From NCBI GenBank assembly GCA_036250225.1, contig JAPZLL010000040.1, positions 1 to 64,000 on the forward strand: 64,000 bases of DNA, written 5' to 3'. The position numbers and the translations under genes were made by a program. Positions 20,490 through 31,648 of the stretch are shown one piece after another. The stretch's first letter is position 1. Every line of letters starts with the position of its first letter. This DNA comes from Cercophora sp. LCS_1 (lineage: Eukaryota; Ascomycota; Sordariomycetes; Sordariales; Lasiosphaeriaceae). The notes under the pieces are model-generated. The model ran no database searches and was not told the DNA's origin. It saw nothing but the letters and a program-made list of their open reading frames with translations.

Positions 20490-21515
20490 GTTAGAAAATG
20501 CCCCTCTCAAAACAGTCACGCCGATCCTGCTGCGCATCGCGAACCTACCGTATCGCGTCATCCCCGCCAGCCGAAGACGGCTGCCGTGGTCCGAGTTGAC
20601 GAACGAGGACCGATGGAAAATCATACTCATGCGGTTGCCCTCGGTGGCTGCTTTTATGGCGTCCATCTTTGCCTTGGACCCTAATGAGGCTTCTAATAAG
20701 GATGTGAGCAAGTACCTTCCCATGATGTATAGGGGATTGCGGTATCCGCGCCTTGCACGCAATGTGTCGGAGAACCGTGAACAGGTTGCGCGGAGGCTGC
20801 ATGACCAGAGCACCAAGACAGTCATGTCGACGTATCGGGCGTTTCGACCGAGGTTTTTGAATTATGTCGTTGAGGTGGAGGTGGATGGGCGTAGGACGTT
20901 CGAGCCCGAGTGTCGGCCTGTCACGGAGGATGATTTGACTCCGTTTGTCATGGTGTGTTATTCGTCGGCGCATTACAATTTGTCTGATGAAAACGAGCAT
21001 GATGACATGGAGAGCTTGCTAGCCGTGTCGACCAAGGCGGCGGTCAAGTATTTTCAGCTGGAGCCGGGTTCTGTTGATCTGAACCAGACGCCGCGCGCAT
21101 TCTGGACTTCTGCGAACTTCATCCCCCCGAACAAGGTTGTCGGCACTGACGGAACTGAGCGCATCGTTGATGGGCTTGAGCAGGAAATGCTGGCGAACCA
21201 GGATGTAAGCCTCCGACTCTTTCTGTTTTCTTTTATCCCAACTCTGACTTGGGCATGTCCAAGACCTACTCCATCAGCGACATCATCCGCGCCGCCCAAC
21301 ACGTCATCGTCGTCGCCGACAACTTGTCTCACGACTGGGACCCCAACGCCCTTCGTGTCTGGGGTCAGCGCGTCTGGACACTCCCAGAAGTCATCCTCTC
21401 CCGTGGCAACACAGTCACAGCCTGGCACTGCGGCAGACGCACCACCGGACGACAACTTTACAGCATAGTTCGGATAGAGCCAAATCGGCAGACAGCAAGA
21501 GCGTCCACTCTATAA
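20479..21515 (+). pseudogene. Truncated HET-associated fungal protein gene
   Basis: Exons about 20479-21204 and 21264-21515, with a 59-nt intron (donor GTAAGC, branch TCTGAC, acceptor TCCAAG). The protein follows a large fungal family often found with HET-type proteins: LPWSELTNEDRWKIILMRLP, SVAAFMASIFALDP, a YRAFRPRF block, then PFVMVCYSSAHYNLSDENEH, AFWTSANFIP and, in exon 2, YSISDIIRAAQHVIVVADNL and RVWGQRVWTLPEVILSRGN. Family members continue for several hundred residues; here the frame ends after only about 25 more residues of unrelated sequence. The first 20 residues also look unrelated and overlap the acceptor side of the CorA relic. I therefore call it broken at both ends, though a shortened protein could still be made. 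Confidence 0.6.
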
Positions 21516-22695
21516 TTCACTTAATATCAGCATATCAAATTCAACCTAAACTAATCTCACTGCAATACAGTGCGGTGTAGGATTGGTTCAAGAATATAAA
21601 CAATGCACTCTTCCCACTAGTAAACCCTTTTCTTCCAACTTACACCGACTTCATAACTAAATGCATTCCACGGAGCTTTTCCCAGGATACTAGTTCTCAG
21701 GACGTTTGTTTACTCGACCACCCGGGAAAAGAAATCAAAAACGAGGGCATCGCGTCTTAATAGTGATCGGGCGCGCCGTTATAAAGAACTAGGGCCTGTT
21801 TGCTGAGCGCCTCGGAGATCCTCGGCCGAGTTGCCACGAGCAGCCCCGGCCATCTCCCCCTACAGTCTCTCAAGCATGGGGGGTACTTCTCTAAGGAGGG
21901 GGCCAGGCTACCTATCTCCCAACTGCGGACCTTGGGAACCTAGGTATCAAGGTCAGGAGCTGTGACCAGCGTGGCTGCAGACGGCACAAGGCATTGCGAC
22001 GCTGCAGGCCCATGGCGCACTTCCACGCCGCCCAGCGCAACCCCTCTTTGAGCCGCACTAATCGGTTAGACAGAGGCAACTGCAATCCTCTGGGCGAGCG
22101 ACATGGGCATGTCCCGCTACTCCTCTCTCTGTCAAGCAGGCACCATCAAAGCTGCAACGTGCCATGGCTGATTTGATGGCAACAGTGCCAGTTGGGGAGG
22201 GGGCTGCAAACCACCACGGTTACACGTCGGTGATGATGCTGCAATGGCACCTCGGGCGGCGTCTGGGGCTGGCTGAGATGTCCAGCTCGGACCGTGTTGT
22301 CGCCCCCTCCGCTAGCAGCCTATCACCTCTGTTGGTTTCAAGCCCGCTGCGTCACGCGTAACGTCATCGGCGCTGCTGCATTGGGTGGCAGCGCGTTCGC
22401 TCAATCAGGACCCCGGGCAGCGCCTGGTGGCTGCAATGCAGGTGCCAAACACGAGAACCACCATCCCCCATCACGGCGAGCCGAACGTCGTGCTCCCCAG
22501 TCGTGATACAGAGGGCTGGATGCCGCGCAGTTATCAGGACGGGCGCTGCCAGTCCTCGATGCACAAGAGCTGCCAGTCCTCGATGCACAAGAGCCTGGTC
22601 TCCAGTCCCTCTCCTTTACCCTGACAACATTGATTTTGCCCATCCCAGCCTCTTGTCTTCTCACGACTTTCCACCACTACCCCCTCGGCTTTACC
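21516..22695. other. Intergenic upstream of laccase, with 24-bp tandem duplication
   Basis: No gene in ~1.2 kb. A 24-bp unit starting CTGCCAGTCCTCGATGCACA occurs twice in tandem at 22546-22593, about 100 bp before the laccase start. The interval 21770-22500 is GC-rich with CAA/GCAGC-type low complexity. Confidence 0.5.
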
Positions 22696-24930
22696 ATGCA
22701 GCTCCTTGGGCGGATATGGAAGGCAGTGACCTCCTTTCTCAGCATTGCGGGCCCGGAGAACGCACTGAAGGCGACCAACCAGATCCCTCTTGGAGTTCCC
22801 GCTCTCCCTGAGTACCATGCACCAACCCCTCTGCGTCCCCTCCCCGGCCCCATCTTCAAGCCGCCTGGCGGCATCCCCAGCGGCGATGGCTCCGACTTCC
22901 AGTGCGACTACTCCAAGATGATTGGTTTCAAGGAGTGCTCGAGCTCCACCGACCGCTCGTGCTGGCTCACGGACGGCATCACGACATGGGATATCAACAC
23001 CAACTATGAAGAGGTGGACGAAGCCGCTAGCACCCCGTCCATGCCTATTGGAGTGACGCGCACTTACCAGCTCGTGGCCACCGACAGCCCCATCGTCGCC
23101 GACGGCCTCGACTTTTCCGAGGGCAAGGTCTTTGACGGAGGCAGTGGACCGCAGTATCCCGGCCCCTGGATCCAGGCCTGCTGGGGCGACACGATTGAAG
23201 TCACCGTGATCGACCAACTCAAGGGCAACGGCACCACCATCCACTGGCATGGGCTTCGTCAGTGGTTCACCATGCACATGGACGGCGTCAACGGGCTCAC
23301 ACAGTGCCCCATCGCTCCCGGTTCCTCGTTTGTCTACCGGTTCAATGCCACCCAGTATGGGTCTTCCTGGTACCATTCGCACTACTCCATCCAGTATGCC
23401 GACGGCTTGGTTGGGCCGATTGTAGGTGGTGTTTCTGTTGATTTCCTGCGAGACGGCGGGGACCGACTGACATGTCCAAGACTATCCACGGCCCAACCAG
23501 CGAGCAATATGATATTGCGCCCGATCTACCGCTGCTCCTCACAGACTGGGGTTGGTGTCTCCCTACCGTGTGTCTCGCACGCAGATTCTAACCCCCCTCT
23601 TAGCTCACAACAGTGCTTTTAACGTGCTTTCCTCGGGTTTCATGGAGAACCCGAGCATCCTCGTCAATGGCCGGGGCAATGCCAGCGCCTGGAATAACGT
23701 TGATCCCAAGGGCTTTGACCCTAGCAAGGTCCAAATATACACACTCACCTTCCAGCGTGACCAAAACAACACCGAGCAAGTACAGAAGCATCTGATCCGG
23801 GTCATCAACACGTCCTTTGACACCACCTTCACCTTCACCATCGATGGCCACCAGATGACGGTGGTCGAGGTGGACTTTGTCCCCATCCACGGCTACCCGC
23901 TAAATGGCTCTACCACGAGCATCACCGTCGGCATTGGCCAGCGCTACAACATCATCGTCGAGTCTCTGCCCCGGCCCAGCGGCGCGTCGGATGACTCGGA
24001 CAGCTACTGGATCCGGACCTACATCCCCCCGGGCTGCACAAACCGCATGAATCCCGGCGGCCCAGGATACATGCTGAACGGCATCCTGCGGTACAGCAAC
24101 GAGAGCACAGGCGCTCCCACGTCCGAGGCATGGCCGGGCGTGGCGGCTAAGCCGTGTGTCAACGACCCGGTAACCTTTGAGCCGGTTGTCAAGTGGAATG
24201 TCGGGCCTCCCTCCAACAACGGCAGCATCGGAGAGACTAGGCAGGTCAACACGACGAAGACCACCGTCACAAACTTCACATTTGGGCGTCTTGGCCTGTG
24301 GGCAGTGGACACGGATCGGTCCCAGCCGCTGCGGATCAACTTCTCGGATCCATCCTTTTTCAACCAGAACCAGAGCCGACCATGGAAGCCAGAAGAGGTG
24401 GTGCTGGTTGAGGACTGGAAGAACATTGGCCCGACAGACTGGATTTACATTACCATCACCAACTTCCAGGGATTTGGGCCCCATCCGGTAAAGACTCTGT
24501 CCCCTCGCCGTGTGTACTTTTGCTGATTAGCCCGCCGAGCAAGATGCATCTCCACGGCCACGACTTTGCCATCCTCAACATCTCGTACACTCCGCCCATC
24601 CCCGGCCAGGACGTGATCCTCAACACCGACAACCCGCCGCGGCGGGACGTAGCCCTCATTCCCATTGGGGGCTTCGTCGTCATCGCGTTCCGCGCCGATA
24701 ACCCGGGTAACTGGCTCATGCACTGCCACATTGCACGGCACGCGGCCGAGGGCCTGGGCCTGCAGATTCTGGAGCGGCCCGAGAAGGCGCTGGAGATTTG
24801 GCCGCCGGGCCAGTCGCAGGCGCTCAACAACGCGCAGAAACTGTGCGCGGCGTGGACGGCGTGGCAGAACAACTGTACCAACTGGGCGGTGCCTTGTGTC
24901 GATAACTTCCAGGATGATTCGGGGGTGTGA
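22696..24930 (+). CDS. Secreted laccase-like multicopper oxidase
   Basis: Four exons: 22696-23421, 23481-23550, 23604-24487 and 24544-24930. Introns are 59, 53 and 56 nt. Phases fit and the product is 688 aa. The last intron ends at CAAG|ATG, giving the uninterrupted motif HPMHLHGHDF. The leader is MQLLGRIWKAVTSFLSIAG. Copper signatures in order: L1 TTIHWHGLRQ (about residue 182), L2 SSWYHSHYSIQYADGLVGP, L3 HPMHLHGHDF, L4 NWLMHCHIARHAAEGLGLQI. The residue at the T1 axial position is Leu, as in higher-potential laccases. The C-terminus DNFQDDSGV resembles the DSG(L/I/V) tail that is processed in ascomycete laccases. It oxidises phenols with reduction of O2 to water. Several NxS/T sites suggest a glycosylated extracellular enzyme. 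Confidence 0.9.
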
Positions 24931-25802
24931 GGTTGGGGGACCAGCCGACGCGAACATAGATAGGCAGGTAGGTACCTTGGTCACACGCCACGCACCCTGT
25001 CGAGCCAGGACACTAGAGCAGGTTCTAATGGTTTCGATTTGATTTCTGCCTTGAATCTCTATTCCCGCCCAATGGCAAGTGCTGCTCGTGCTGCTAGTAG
25101 TGATGTTCTGATCTTGGACTGTTCGGGTCGGTCGTGCCACAGCCAGGCAGAGCCGTTGCTCAAGGCACCGCCCCTTGTGTTGGTGCCAGTTTCGTTCACG
25201 GGGTCGCCCACGATCCCATGCCTACTACATGCCACATACGTCGGTGATGTCGGGACGAAATAGGTCGGAGCTAGCGCCTTGGAAGTTGATGCGGTCCTTG
25301 AGAGCGGCTACGGACGGATTTTGTCGCTGCATTCGGATCGCCTATGGGCTCGTCTTCGAACAAGAGACCCCATAGTATAAAACTAAATGGGCGTCCATAT
25401 ATCTCACCTCAAAAAGCTAAAGCAAGCTTTTTTATACCAATATTACGTTGGCTTACTTGACCAAACTGTACCACTGTCACACGTGATAATCTTTATTACT
25501 ATTACAACTAGAGGCTTGCCCAGGTTCTTCCCTTCATACCATCCATTCCACCGCGAGGGGTGACTTGCTGACAGGCTGGTTTTATCATACTTTTTTGTGC
25601 ATAGATGATTTACAGTCCCATCTTTAAATATACTAGGCCTCAGATGTTTATTGCATCTTGCTTGCCAATACAACTCCCACAGTGTTCCCAACGCTTTGCG
25701 TTTGACCTTTTCCCTCTAGGTCGTCTCCTCTCCAATTAAGCCACTCAGGATCAACACACGAAATAGTACAAGTTGCAACGCTAGTCATAAATCTTCCATT
25801 AT
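24931..25802. other. Intergenic between convergent genes
   Basis: 872 bp between the laccase (+) and amidase (-) stop codons. The part 25370-25700 is AT-rich. No gene or repeat recognised. Confidence 0.45.
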
Positions 25803-27479
25803 CTACACAAGCTCCAAGACCTCCTTCAGCTGGCTCAGCGCAGCAAACAACTCGTTGTCGTGGTACTTCCTTGCTACAATCTGCAAATCAATTGGAGCTC
25901 CTTCAAAATCACCCTTGGCCCACAGTTCCCTGACATGCTTGTCCTCCTCGCCCAGTGGCGTCGAATTCTCTGGGGCATAGTCCTCCTCACCCTTCTTCCC
26001 CGCCTTGATGGGCGTCGGGAAGACAACACCGGGGTGGTCGACGTAGTTAAAGTACGCCGTGTAGTTCCAGTAGAATGCTGTCTCATGCTCACACGCAGGC
26101 CCGACAAACATGGGGCAAATGACAACATCGACATCCTGCTCAGCCCAGTGCTTGGAGAACTCAATGCGGAAGTCGTCACGCTCAACACGAATGGCCAGCA
26201 CGCCGTTGGCGCCAACATCGGGGCCCTCGGCATCCTTGATGATCCACTGGGTCAGCGGGAACATGGGCTCACCCGTCTTGGCGAGGTGGTCCTTGACCGT
26301 CTTGCCGCCATCGGGCCAGTAGGCCTTGCGGATGCCCGTCATAGCCCTCTCGGTCTGGAAAGGAGCAAACGGCTTGACCTCGAACGCAGGGTTGCCGGCG
26401 AGCTTGGACTTGGCCCACTCGAGAGCACGAGTGACGGGCGGCTGGGGCTGGATCATGCCGTCATGCATCATGATGCCAATCTTGAGAGGCGTCTTGGTCT
26501 TGGGGGCGCTGAGTCCGGTCCAGGGGATGGGAACGAGACGAGGGTCCTCAATGTGAGGCTGGGCGTCAATGATGACCCGGGTGAAAAGATCCATGTCGCG
26601 GAGTGTGTTGCACATGGGACCGGTGGCGCAGAGGACGTTGAGCTCGGCACCGAAACCGCCAATGAGAAAGTCCTTCATGGGCAAGTAGTAGGACGAGGGC
26701 TTGAAGCCGTAGATGCCGCAGAATCCGGAGGGTCCACGGATGGAACCGCCAATATCGGTGCCGATGCCGAGAACGGAGCCCCGGAGAGCGATGAGGGCGG
26801 CTTCACCGGCAGTAGACCCGCCCGAGGACAGGCCAAGGTTGTGGGGATTGAGAACACGACCGTACTGCGACACGCCCTCAAGATGCATGATGCCCTGGGG
26901 CTGCATCGTCTTGCAGTAAAAGACGGCACCGGCCTCACGGAAAATGCGCACCATCTGGGCGTCATAGGTAGCAAGATGCCGGGTGTCGAGGAAGCCAAAG
27001 GATGTGTAATGACCATTGAGAGGCTGGTGCTCCTTGACGCTGATGGGCACACCGTGAAGAGGACCAAGAGTCTTACCCGTCTTCTCTTGGTACTCGTCGA
27101 GGTACTTGGCCCGCTCAATGGCCTCGTCCATGAACCACTCAGTCAAGCAGCACGTGAGTTGGTGTGCGATGATGGCGCGCTTCGCAAATGCGGCGGCGAC
27201 GGCGACGGCTGTGAGCTTCTTGGCCGCAATGGCCTCTGCAAGACCGACGGCATCATAGTTCTCTGTGATCTCAATCTCCTCTGGCGTCAGGATGCCGCAT
27301 TCTCGGGGCACCGCCGTGACGTTCTTGGGAGGGTTCGACAAAATCGACTCGGACAAGAAAAGGTTCTCCGGAACTTTGGACGCAAACTCGGCCAGGATGG
27401 ACGCGATCTGTGCCTCGTACTCATCCGTGCCCTTGGGAACCGGCAGGGGGTTGAGGACCTTGAAGGTGCGGGCTGCCAT
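25803..27479 (-). CDS. Acetamidase-type amidase (amidase signature family)
   Basis: Single exon, 558 aa, ATG at 27479. The amidase-signature catalytic triad is complete: Lys149 in GVPISVKEH, cis-Ser222 in GLSSGGSTAGE, and nucleophile Ser246 in GTDIGGSIRGPSGFCGIYGF. The N-terminal FKVLNPLPVPKGTDEYEAQI and ILTPEEIEITENYDAVGLAE segments are usual for fungal general amidases/acetamidases (AmdS-like). These hydrolyse short aliphatic or aromatic amides to acid and ammonia, feeding nitrogen metabolism, probably in the cytosol. Length is normal (about 545-560). An MFS transporter gene is divergent at 29127, but the spacer is 1.6 kb. Several HGATAR sites in that spacer would fit GATA-factor nitrogen control. 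The exact substrate is unknown. Confidence 0.9.
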   Translation of the reverse strand: MAARTFKVLNPLPVPKGTDEYEAQIASILAEFASKVPENLFLSESILSNPPKNVTAVPRECGILTPEEIEITENYDAVGLAEAIAAKKLTAVAVAAAFAKRAIIAHQLTCCLTEWFMDEAIERAKYLDEYQEKTGKTLGPLHGVPISVKEHQPLNGHYTSFGFLDTRHLATYDAQMVRIFREAGAVFYCKTMQPQGIMHLEGVSQYGRVLNPHNLGLSSGGSTAGEAALIALRGSVLGIGTDIGGSIRGPSGFCGIYGFKPSSYYLPMKDFLIGGFGAELNVLCATGPMCNTLRDMDLFTRVIIDAQPHIEDPRLVPIPWTGLSAPKTKTPLKIGIMMHDGMIQPQPPVTRALEWAKSKLAGNPAFEVKPFAPFQTERAMTGIRKAYWPDGGKTVKDHLAKTGEPMFPLTQWIIKDAEGPDVGANGVLAIRVERDDFRIEFSKHWAEQDVDVVICPMFVGPACEHETAFYWNYTAYFNYVDHPGVVFPTPIKAGKKGEEDYAPENSTPLGEEDKHVRELWAKGDFEGAPIDLQIVARKYHDNELFAALSQLKEVLELV

Positions 27480-29126
27480 GGTGACTGAAATTGACGAGAG
27501 TCGATGAGCCTCGAGGACAAGAAGATGATGTTGGGATGGGTAAAGGATGCCCTCTCAACCCTGTGAAGTGCCCGCGACACCGTGTTTTATCCTTTCCATC
27601 GCGATGCCCGCGTCTCAACTTGACGATGTGCCCAGACGCTATCTGTGGGTAAGCGTAGTCGTGAGGGGCAGAATGAGGGGCAAACGGTTGCGGAGCAAGG
27701 GAACCAAAGGAGTCGTCAAATTACGTAGCAAAAATATGCAGTGTTTGTGATGGGCGGGGGCGGTCGCACGACTGACGACACAGTTCGATAAAGGTCGAGA
27801 TGGCTTCGCTCTGATAGTGTCCCGCTGACTGACAGGGATGCGGATAAGCACTTCCAACGCAAACCCCTCTTATCGGTGTGAGGGTCAAGACAAGAATGGA
27901 ATGGTGGATCAGATCATTGTGGATCATGGCGATCATGGACTTTGACAGGTCCGGGGCCGCTCGTCATTCGGCGTTGCGGAGAGCGAGTGGAGTTTTCTCC
28001 AGGAATCATCCTGGCACTGATCACGGTCGCTTCGAGCCGTCCATCTTGGACTGATAGACAAGAAGACAAGACGCCGGCGGCGATAGCCCGACCTATTCAG
28101 CTGCCAACCGTGACGGCGACGAGCCCAGGGGCACTGCGAGCAACGGACAAACGGAAGTGACAACAAGTTTTAATGTCGACTTGGCGACAGCACGCTTTAT
28201 GTAAGTAGTGTCAAACACCTGACCAAAGAGGCGGCGACACTACTTCAGCAAACCGCTAATCAGGTATCGTCCAGGGGCTCTGATTCGGCAGAGGCTGTCC
28301 AAGCATGGCCGAGGGAGTCCAGGTCGGTGCCGCGGTCAGCACTGCGAGCGTGGTTGATAGGGGTGGAGAGACGAGCTAGGTAAATCATGGCTCACTGCCA
28401 AGGTGTAGCTAAACTGGTCTGCCAAGTCTCAATAGATATCCGGTGTAAAATGGGTGCCTGTGATTGGGTCCTGGCATTGGGGTTGACGGGTTCGTTGCCC
28501 CGACGTCCAGATTGCGGGGATGGGCCAGTATCTCCCGAGGCCATGGTAGCTTGCCGACTTCCTGAGCTCCATCCAGGTGATACCGTTGATGTGGACCTGG
28601 CTGATAAGTGATGGCGGAGCGACCGACAACAACACGGAACCGTCGATGGGATGGGCGAGACGAGAAGAGGTTGACTGTGATCTTTGAGCATCAACGTTTG
28701 AGTTATGTGATGCGATGCGATGAGCAGGCTTGGATAATTTGGAGACCGGATGACAACGTGCTCTGACCTTGACCGCTGTCTTGTTGAGTCGCGCTGGGAT
28801 CCCAATTGCCACGGCGCTAGCAACCATCTGGCATGCGTCGGGACTTGCTGTCGTATCTCAACGCCGATCACCCGTGCGACCTTGCTCGCTTGCATTCAGT
28901 GGGCAGTCAGTCCAAGCTGCTGCTAATCTGTGGTATCTCTGCCAGGGTATGCAGACGGTGGCAGGTGCAAAGGGTCTACTATCATCTTGTCCCGCTGTGT
29001 CGCTCCGTCCTTTCGTATTAAACATCCACGCGTCACCCCATCTGCCCCCGGAACTCGTCAGCCATCACCTCACTCCTTCCTCTTTTCCCCTCATTGGCAC
29101 TTGGCTGGCAGCCAGAAATTGCAACC
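27480..29126. promoter_or_regulatory. Long divergent spacer amidase / MFS with GATA-type sites
   Basis: 1.6 kb without a supported gene. HGATAR-type motifs occur at about 27639 (reverse), 27786, 27812, 27870 (reverse), 28052, 28081, 28355 and 28602. That is somewhat above chance for both strands. A nitrogen-control role is inference only. Confidence 0.35.
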
Positions 29127-30764
29127 ATGGCTACCACCACCGCACATGAGGTCGTGCCTGGCACCGTCCACCTCGTCGATGTGGGCGAGCAGCAAGCCAG
29201 CTCCAAGTCGCGCGACGGCATCGAGCTCATTCCGCGCCCGAGCGATGATCCCGAAGACCCGCTCAACTGGAGTGACTTCCGCAAGCGGATGTCGACCCTC
29301 ATGGTCGTCGTCTACACTTTCGGCGTCGGAATGCCCCTGACTCTTCAGTACTCGATTCTGGCCGACATCACTCGCGACACCGGCATCCACACCAACGCGC
29401 TCGTCGAAGGCACCGGTTACATGTTCCTGTTGCTTGGTTTCGGCTGTCTCTTCTGGCAACCCATCGCCCAAACCTATGGCCGTCGCGGCGTCTATCTCAT
29501 CTCGACTCTCGCCTGCGTCCCGCTCATGGTCTGGACCTCATACTCCAAGTCGATGGGAGAATGGTACGCCCATCGCATCCTCCTGGGCTTCTTCGCTGCT
29601 CCCATCGAGTCCCTTCCCGAGGTCAGCATCCCCGACGTCTGGTTCGCCCACGAGCGCGGCGCCTGGATGAGTCTGTATGTCTTCTCACTCTTCGGCTCCA
29701 ACTTCCTGGCCCCGCTTTGCGCCGGCTGGTTCAACGAGGCCTATGGCTGGGTGTGGACCATGAACTTTGGCGCCATCATGGCTGCCGTGACCTTCTTCAT
29801 CCTCTTCTTCTTCATGGAGGAGACCATGTACTTCCGCAAGACGCTCGAAGGTCTTGAAGACGAAACACCCGAGACAGTCGACACCATCACGCAGACCGTA
29901 TCCCGTGGCGAGAAGAGTGGCGTCCTCGATCACTCCACTAGCGACGGCGGCAGCAACCGTGCCGCTGCTTCGTTCCCTCCCAAGCGCAGCTACCTTCAGA
30001 AGCTCAACCCCTTTTCCAAGTTCGTCGGTCGTCCCAGCAACAAGCAGATGTTCAAGGCCATGTGGCTGCCTCTCCCCATCATGGCCCAGTTCCCCAACGT
30101 CGCGTGGGCCGGCTTCATCTACGGTATCAACCTGTGCTGGTACAACGTGCTCAACGCCACCGCCTCGCCGGTTCTCAGCTCGGACCCTTATAACTGGACC
30201 TCGGGCCTGGTCGGATGCATCTACGCTGGTCCCATTGTCGGCGCCGCCTTTGGCTGCATCTGGGCTGGCTGGATTGCTGACAAGTTCACACTCTACCTCG
30301 CCCGCCGCAACAACGGCATCCGAGAGCCTGAGCAGCGTCTCTGGACGCTTGGCTTGTCCGCCATCCTATCATGCATCGGTCTCATCATCTGGGGTGTCGG
30401 TGCCGACAACGCCGTCCACTGGGCTATCCTCGCCGTCGGTCTCGGAATCCTCACCTTTAGTGTCGTCACCGGCGGTTGCGTCGCCCTTTCTTATAACGTC
30501 GACTGCTTCAAGGACATCAGCGGTGACTCCACCACATCCATCATCATTATCCGCAACGTCATGGGCTTTGCCATGTCGTACGGCATCACGCCCTGGTGGA
30601 CCAACATGGGCCTCACCAAGGCCTTCATAATGGCTGGTTTCTTGTCGCTGGGCTGCACTGCCACCTTCCTGATCATGGTTTGGAAGGGCAAGGATCTTCG
30701 CAGGAAGTCCGCTCCGAGGTATTGGAAGTATGCTGCTGAGACCAGAGCGTTCCATCACGAGTAG
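29127..30764 (+). CDS. MFS transporter, drug:H+ antiporter-like
   Basis: Single exon, 545 aa. I chose the ATG at 29127 (CAACCATGGCTACC, good context) over non-ATG codons upstream. A cytosolic N-terminus contains PEDPLNWSDFRKRM, the usual fungal DHA1-type lead-in to TM1. TM1-TM6 follow (TLMVVVYTFGVGMPLTLQYS; GYMFLLLGFGCLFWQPIAQT; YGRRGVYLISTLACVPLMVW). The loop motif is TYGRRG, a reduced form of the MFS signature. A long central loop (about residues 235-300) is followed by TM7-TM12 (MAQFPNVAWAGFIYGINLCW; GLVGCIYAGPIVGAAFGCIW; LGLSAILSCIGLIIWGVGAD; WAILAVGLGILTFSVVTGGC). Plasma-membrane export or uptake of a small organic compound is likely. Substrate unknown. Confidence 0.88.
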   Translation: MATTTAHEVVPGTVHLVDVGEQQASSKSRDGIELIPRPSDDPEDPLNWSDFRKRMSTLMVVVYTFGVGMPLTLQYSILADITRDTGIHTNALVEGTGYMFLLLGFGCLFWQPIAQTYGRRGVYLISTLACVPLMVWTSYSKSMGEWYAHRILLGFFAAPIESLPEVSIPDVWFAHERGAWMSLYVFSLFGSNFLAPLCAGWFNEAYGWVWTMNFGAIMAAVTFFILFFFMEETMYFRKTLEGLEDETPETVDTITQTVSRGEKSGVLDHSTSDGGSNRAAASFPPKRSYLQKLNPFSKFVGRPSNKQMFKAMWLPLPIMAQFPNVAWAGFIYGINLCWYNVLNATASPVLSSDPYNWTSGLVGCIYAGPIVGAAFGCIWAGWIADKFTLYLARRNNGIREPEQRLWTLGLSAILSCIGLIIWGVGADNAVHWAILAVGLGILTFSVVTGGCVALSYNVDCFKDISGDSTTSIIIIRNVMGFAMSYGITPWWTNMGLTKAFIMAGFLSLGCTATFLIMVWKGKDLRRKSAPRYWKYAAETRAFHHE

Positions 30765-31648
30765 ATGGGCTGTGTGGTCAGTCTAGGGGCGAGTTTGAGA
30801 TGGATGAGTTGTTATGCATCGTATGAAGTCATGTATCAGACGAATCACGGGGACCACGAATGAACATCTAGGTCATAGGGCGTAATAGAGCAGCGGCAAT
30901 GCCAAAGCTCGGATCTTGCACTCACTGAAAAAACGTACTGTGAATCATATAAATGACCCGACGACCCCGAAGACTCCTGCAGCCGACCGTCGCGACAAAA
31001 AAGGTTCATTCGTTCCGTTAAGTGCCATCTGAGAAGTGGTAAGCGGCCCACCACGGTGCAGCAAAAAGCATGACATGGGAAACTATTTCAGCTTTCCTCG
31101 GTCAAGAACCCTGATCTCATGCATGAAACTCAAAGTGTACAAATTGACATCCCAGGGCCACAGGAAGCCATCTGTTCGCCACCCGGAAAAACAACCGTGA
31201 TCATAAAGCTTTGGACCATAGCCTAGCCGAATGTCGGGCATCTGTATGAAATTTCGCACACTGACATGACTTATTTTGCGGTTGCGCACAATGAGCTTGC
31301 AATCTCTGGAGCTGGCCAATCAAGCGACATGGGAATCAAGATCGGGATTTGCAGTTTCGCATTTGCCCAGCTGCGCTTTTCCGTCCTAGCGCCAAAACCG
31401 CCATCGGGCTTGACGACGTCATCAGGGCGCCAAGGCCTGGCCAAGTTGGCACGCATGCGGTAGGCGCATGTGGCAGGGATGCGGGCACTCGCGTTCCGCC
31501 CCCGCCATGAAAACCCAAAAACAAACCCCGCCCCAACAAGGTTCAGTTCGGCAGTAGCTCACCCGTCAACACTTAACATTCCGCTGGACGTGTGCTAACT
31601 CCAAGGTTCATCGGGGCCCGCCGTTTGCTCGGCCACCGACCCCGCCCC
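30765..31648. other. Intergenic, no gene seen
   Basis: 884 bp between the MFS gene and the histidine kinase (same strand). No coding signal; presumably terminator plus kinase promoter and leader. Confidence 0.45.

Noticed and set aside
20220..20825. 201-codon minus-strand frame spanning the CorA relic and the HET-associated gene
   Set aside because: It mixes a shadow of the plus-strand gene with an out-of-frame reading of the CorA fragment. The real signals are in other frames.
24445..25140. 231-codon minus-strand frame under the laccase 3' end
   Set aside because: Overlaps laccase exon 4 antisense and has no family-like sequence.
25860..27488. 542-codon plus-strand open frame
   Set aside because: It is antisense to the amidase, whose triad and full length are clear. 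GC-biased third positions often leave such shadow frames open.
28392..28895. 167-codon minus-strand frame between amidase and MFS
   Set aside because: No start context, no domain, and composition like neighbouring non-coding DNA.
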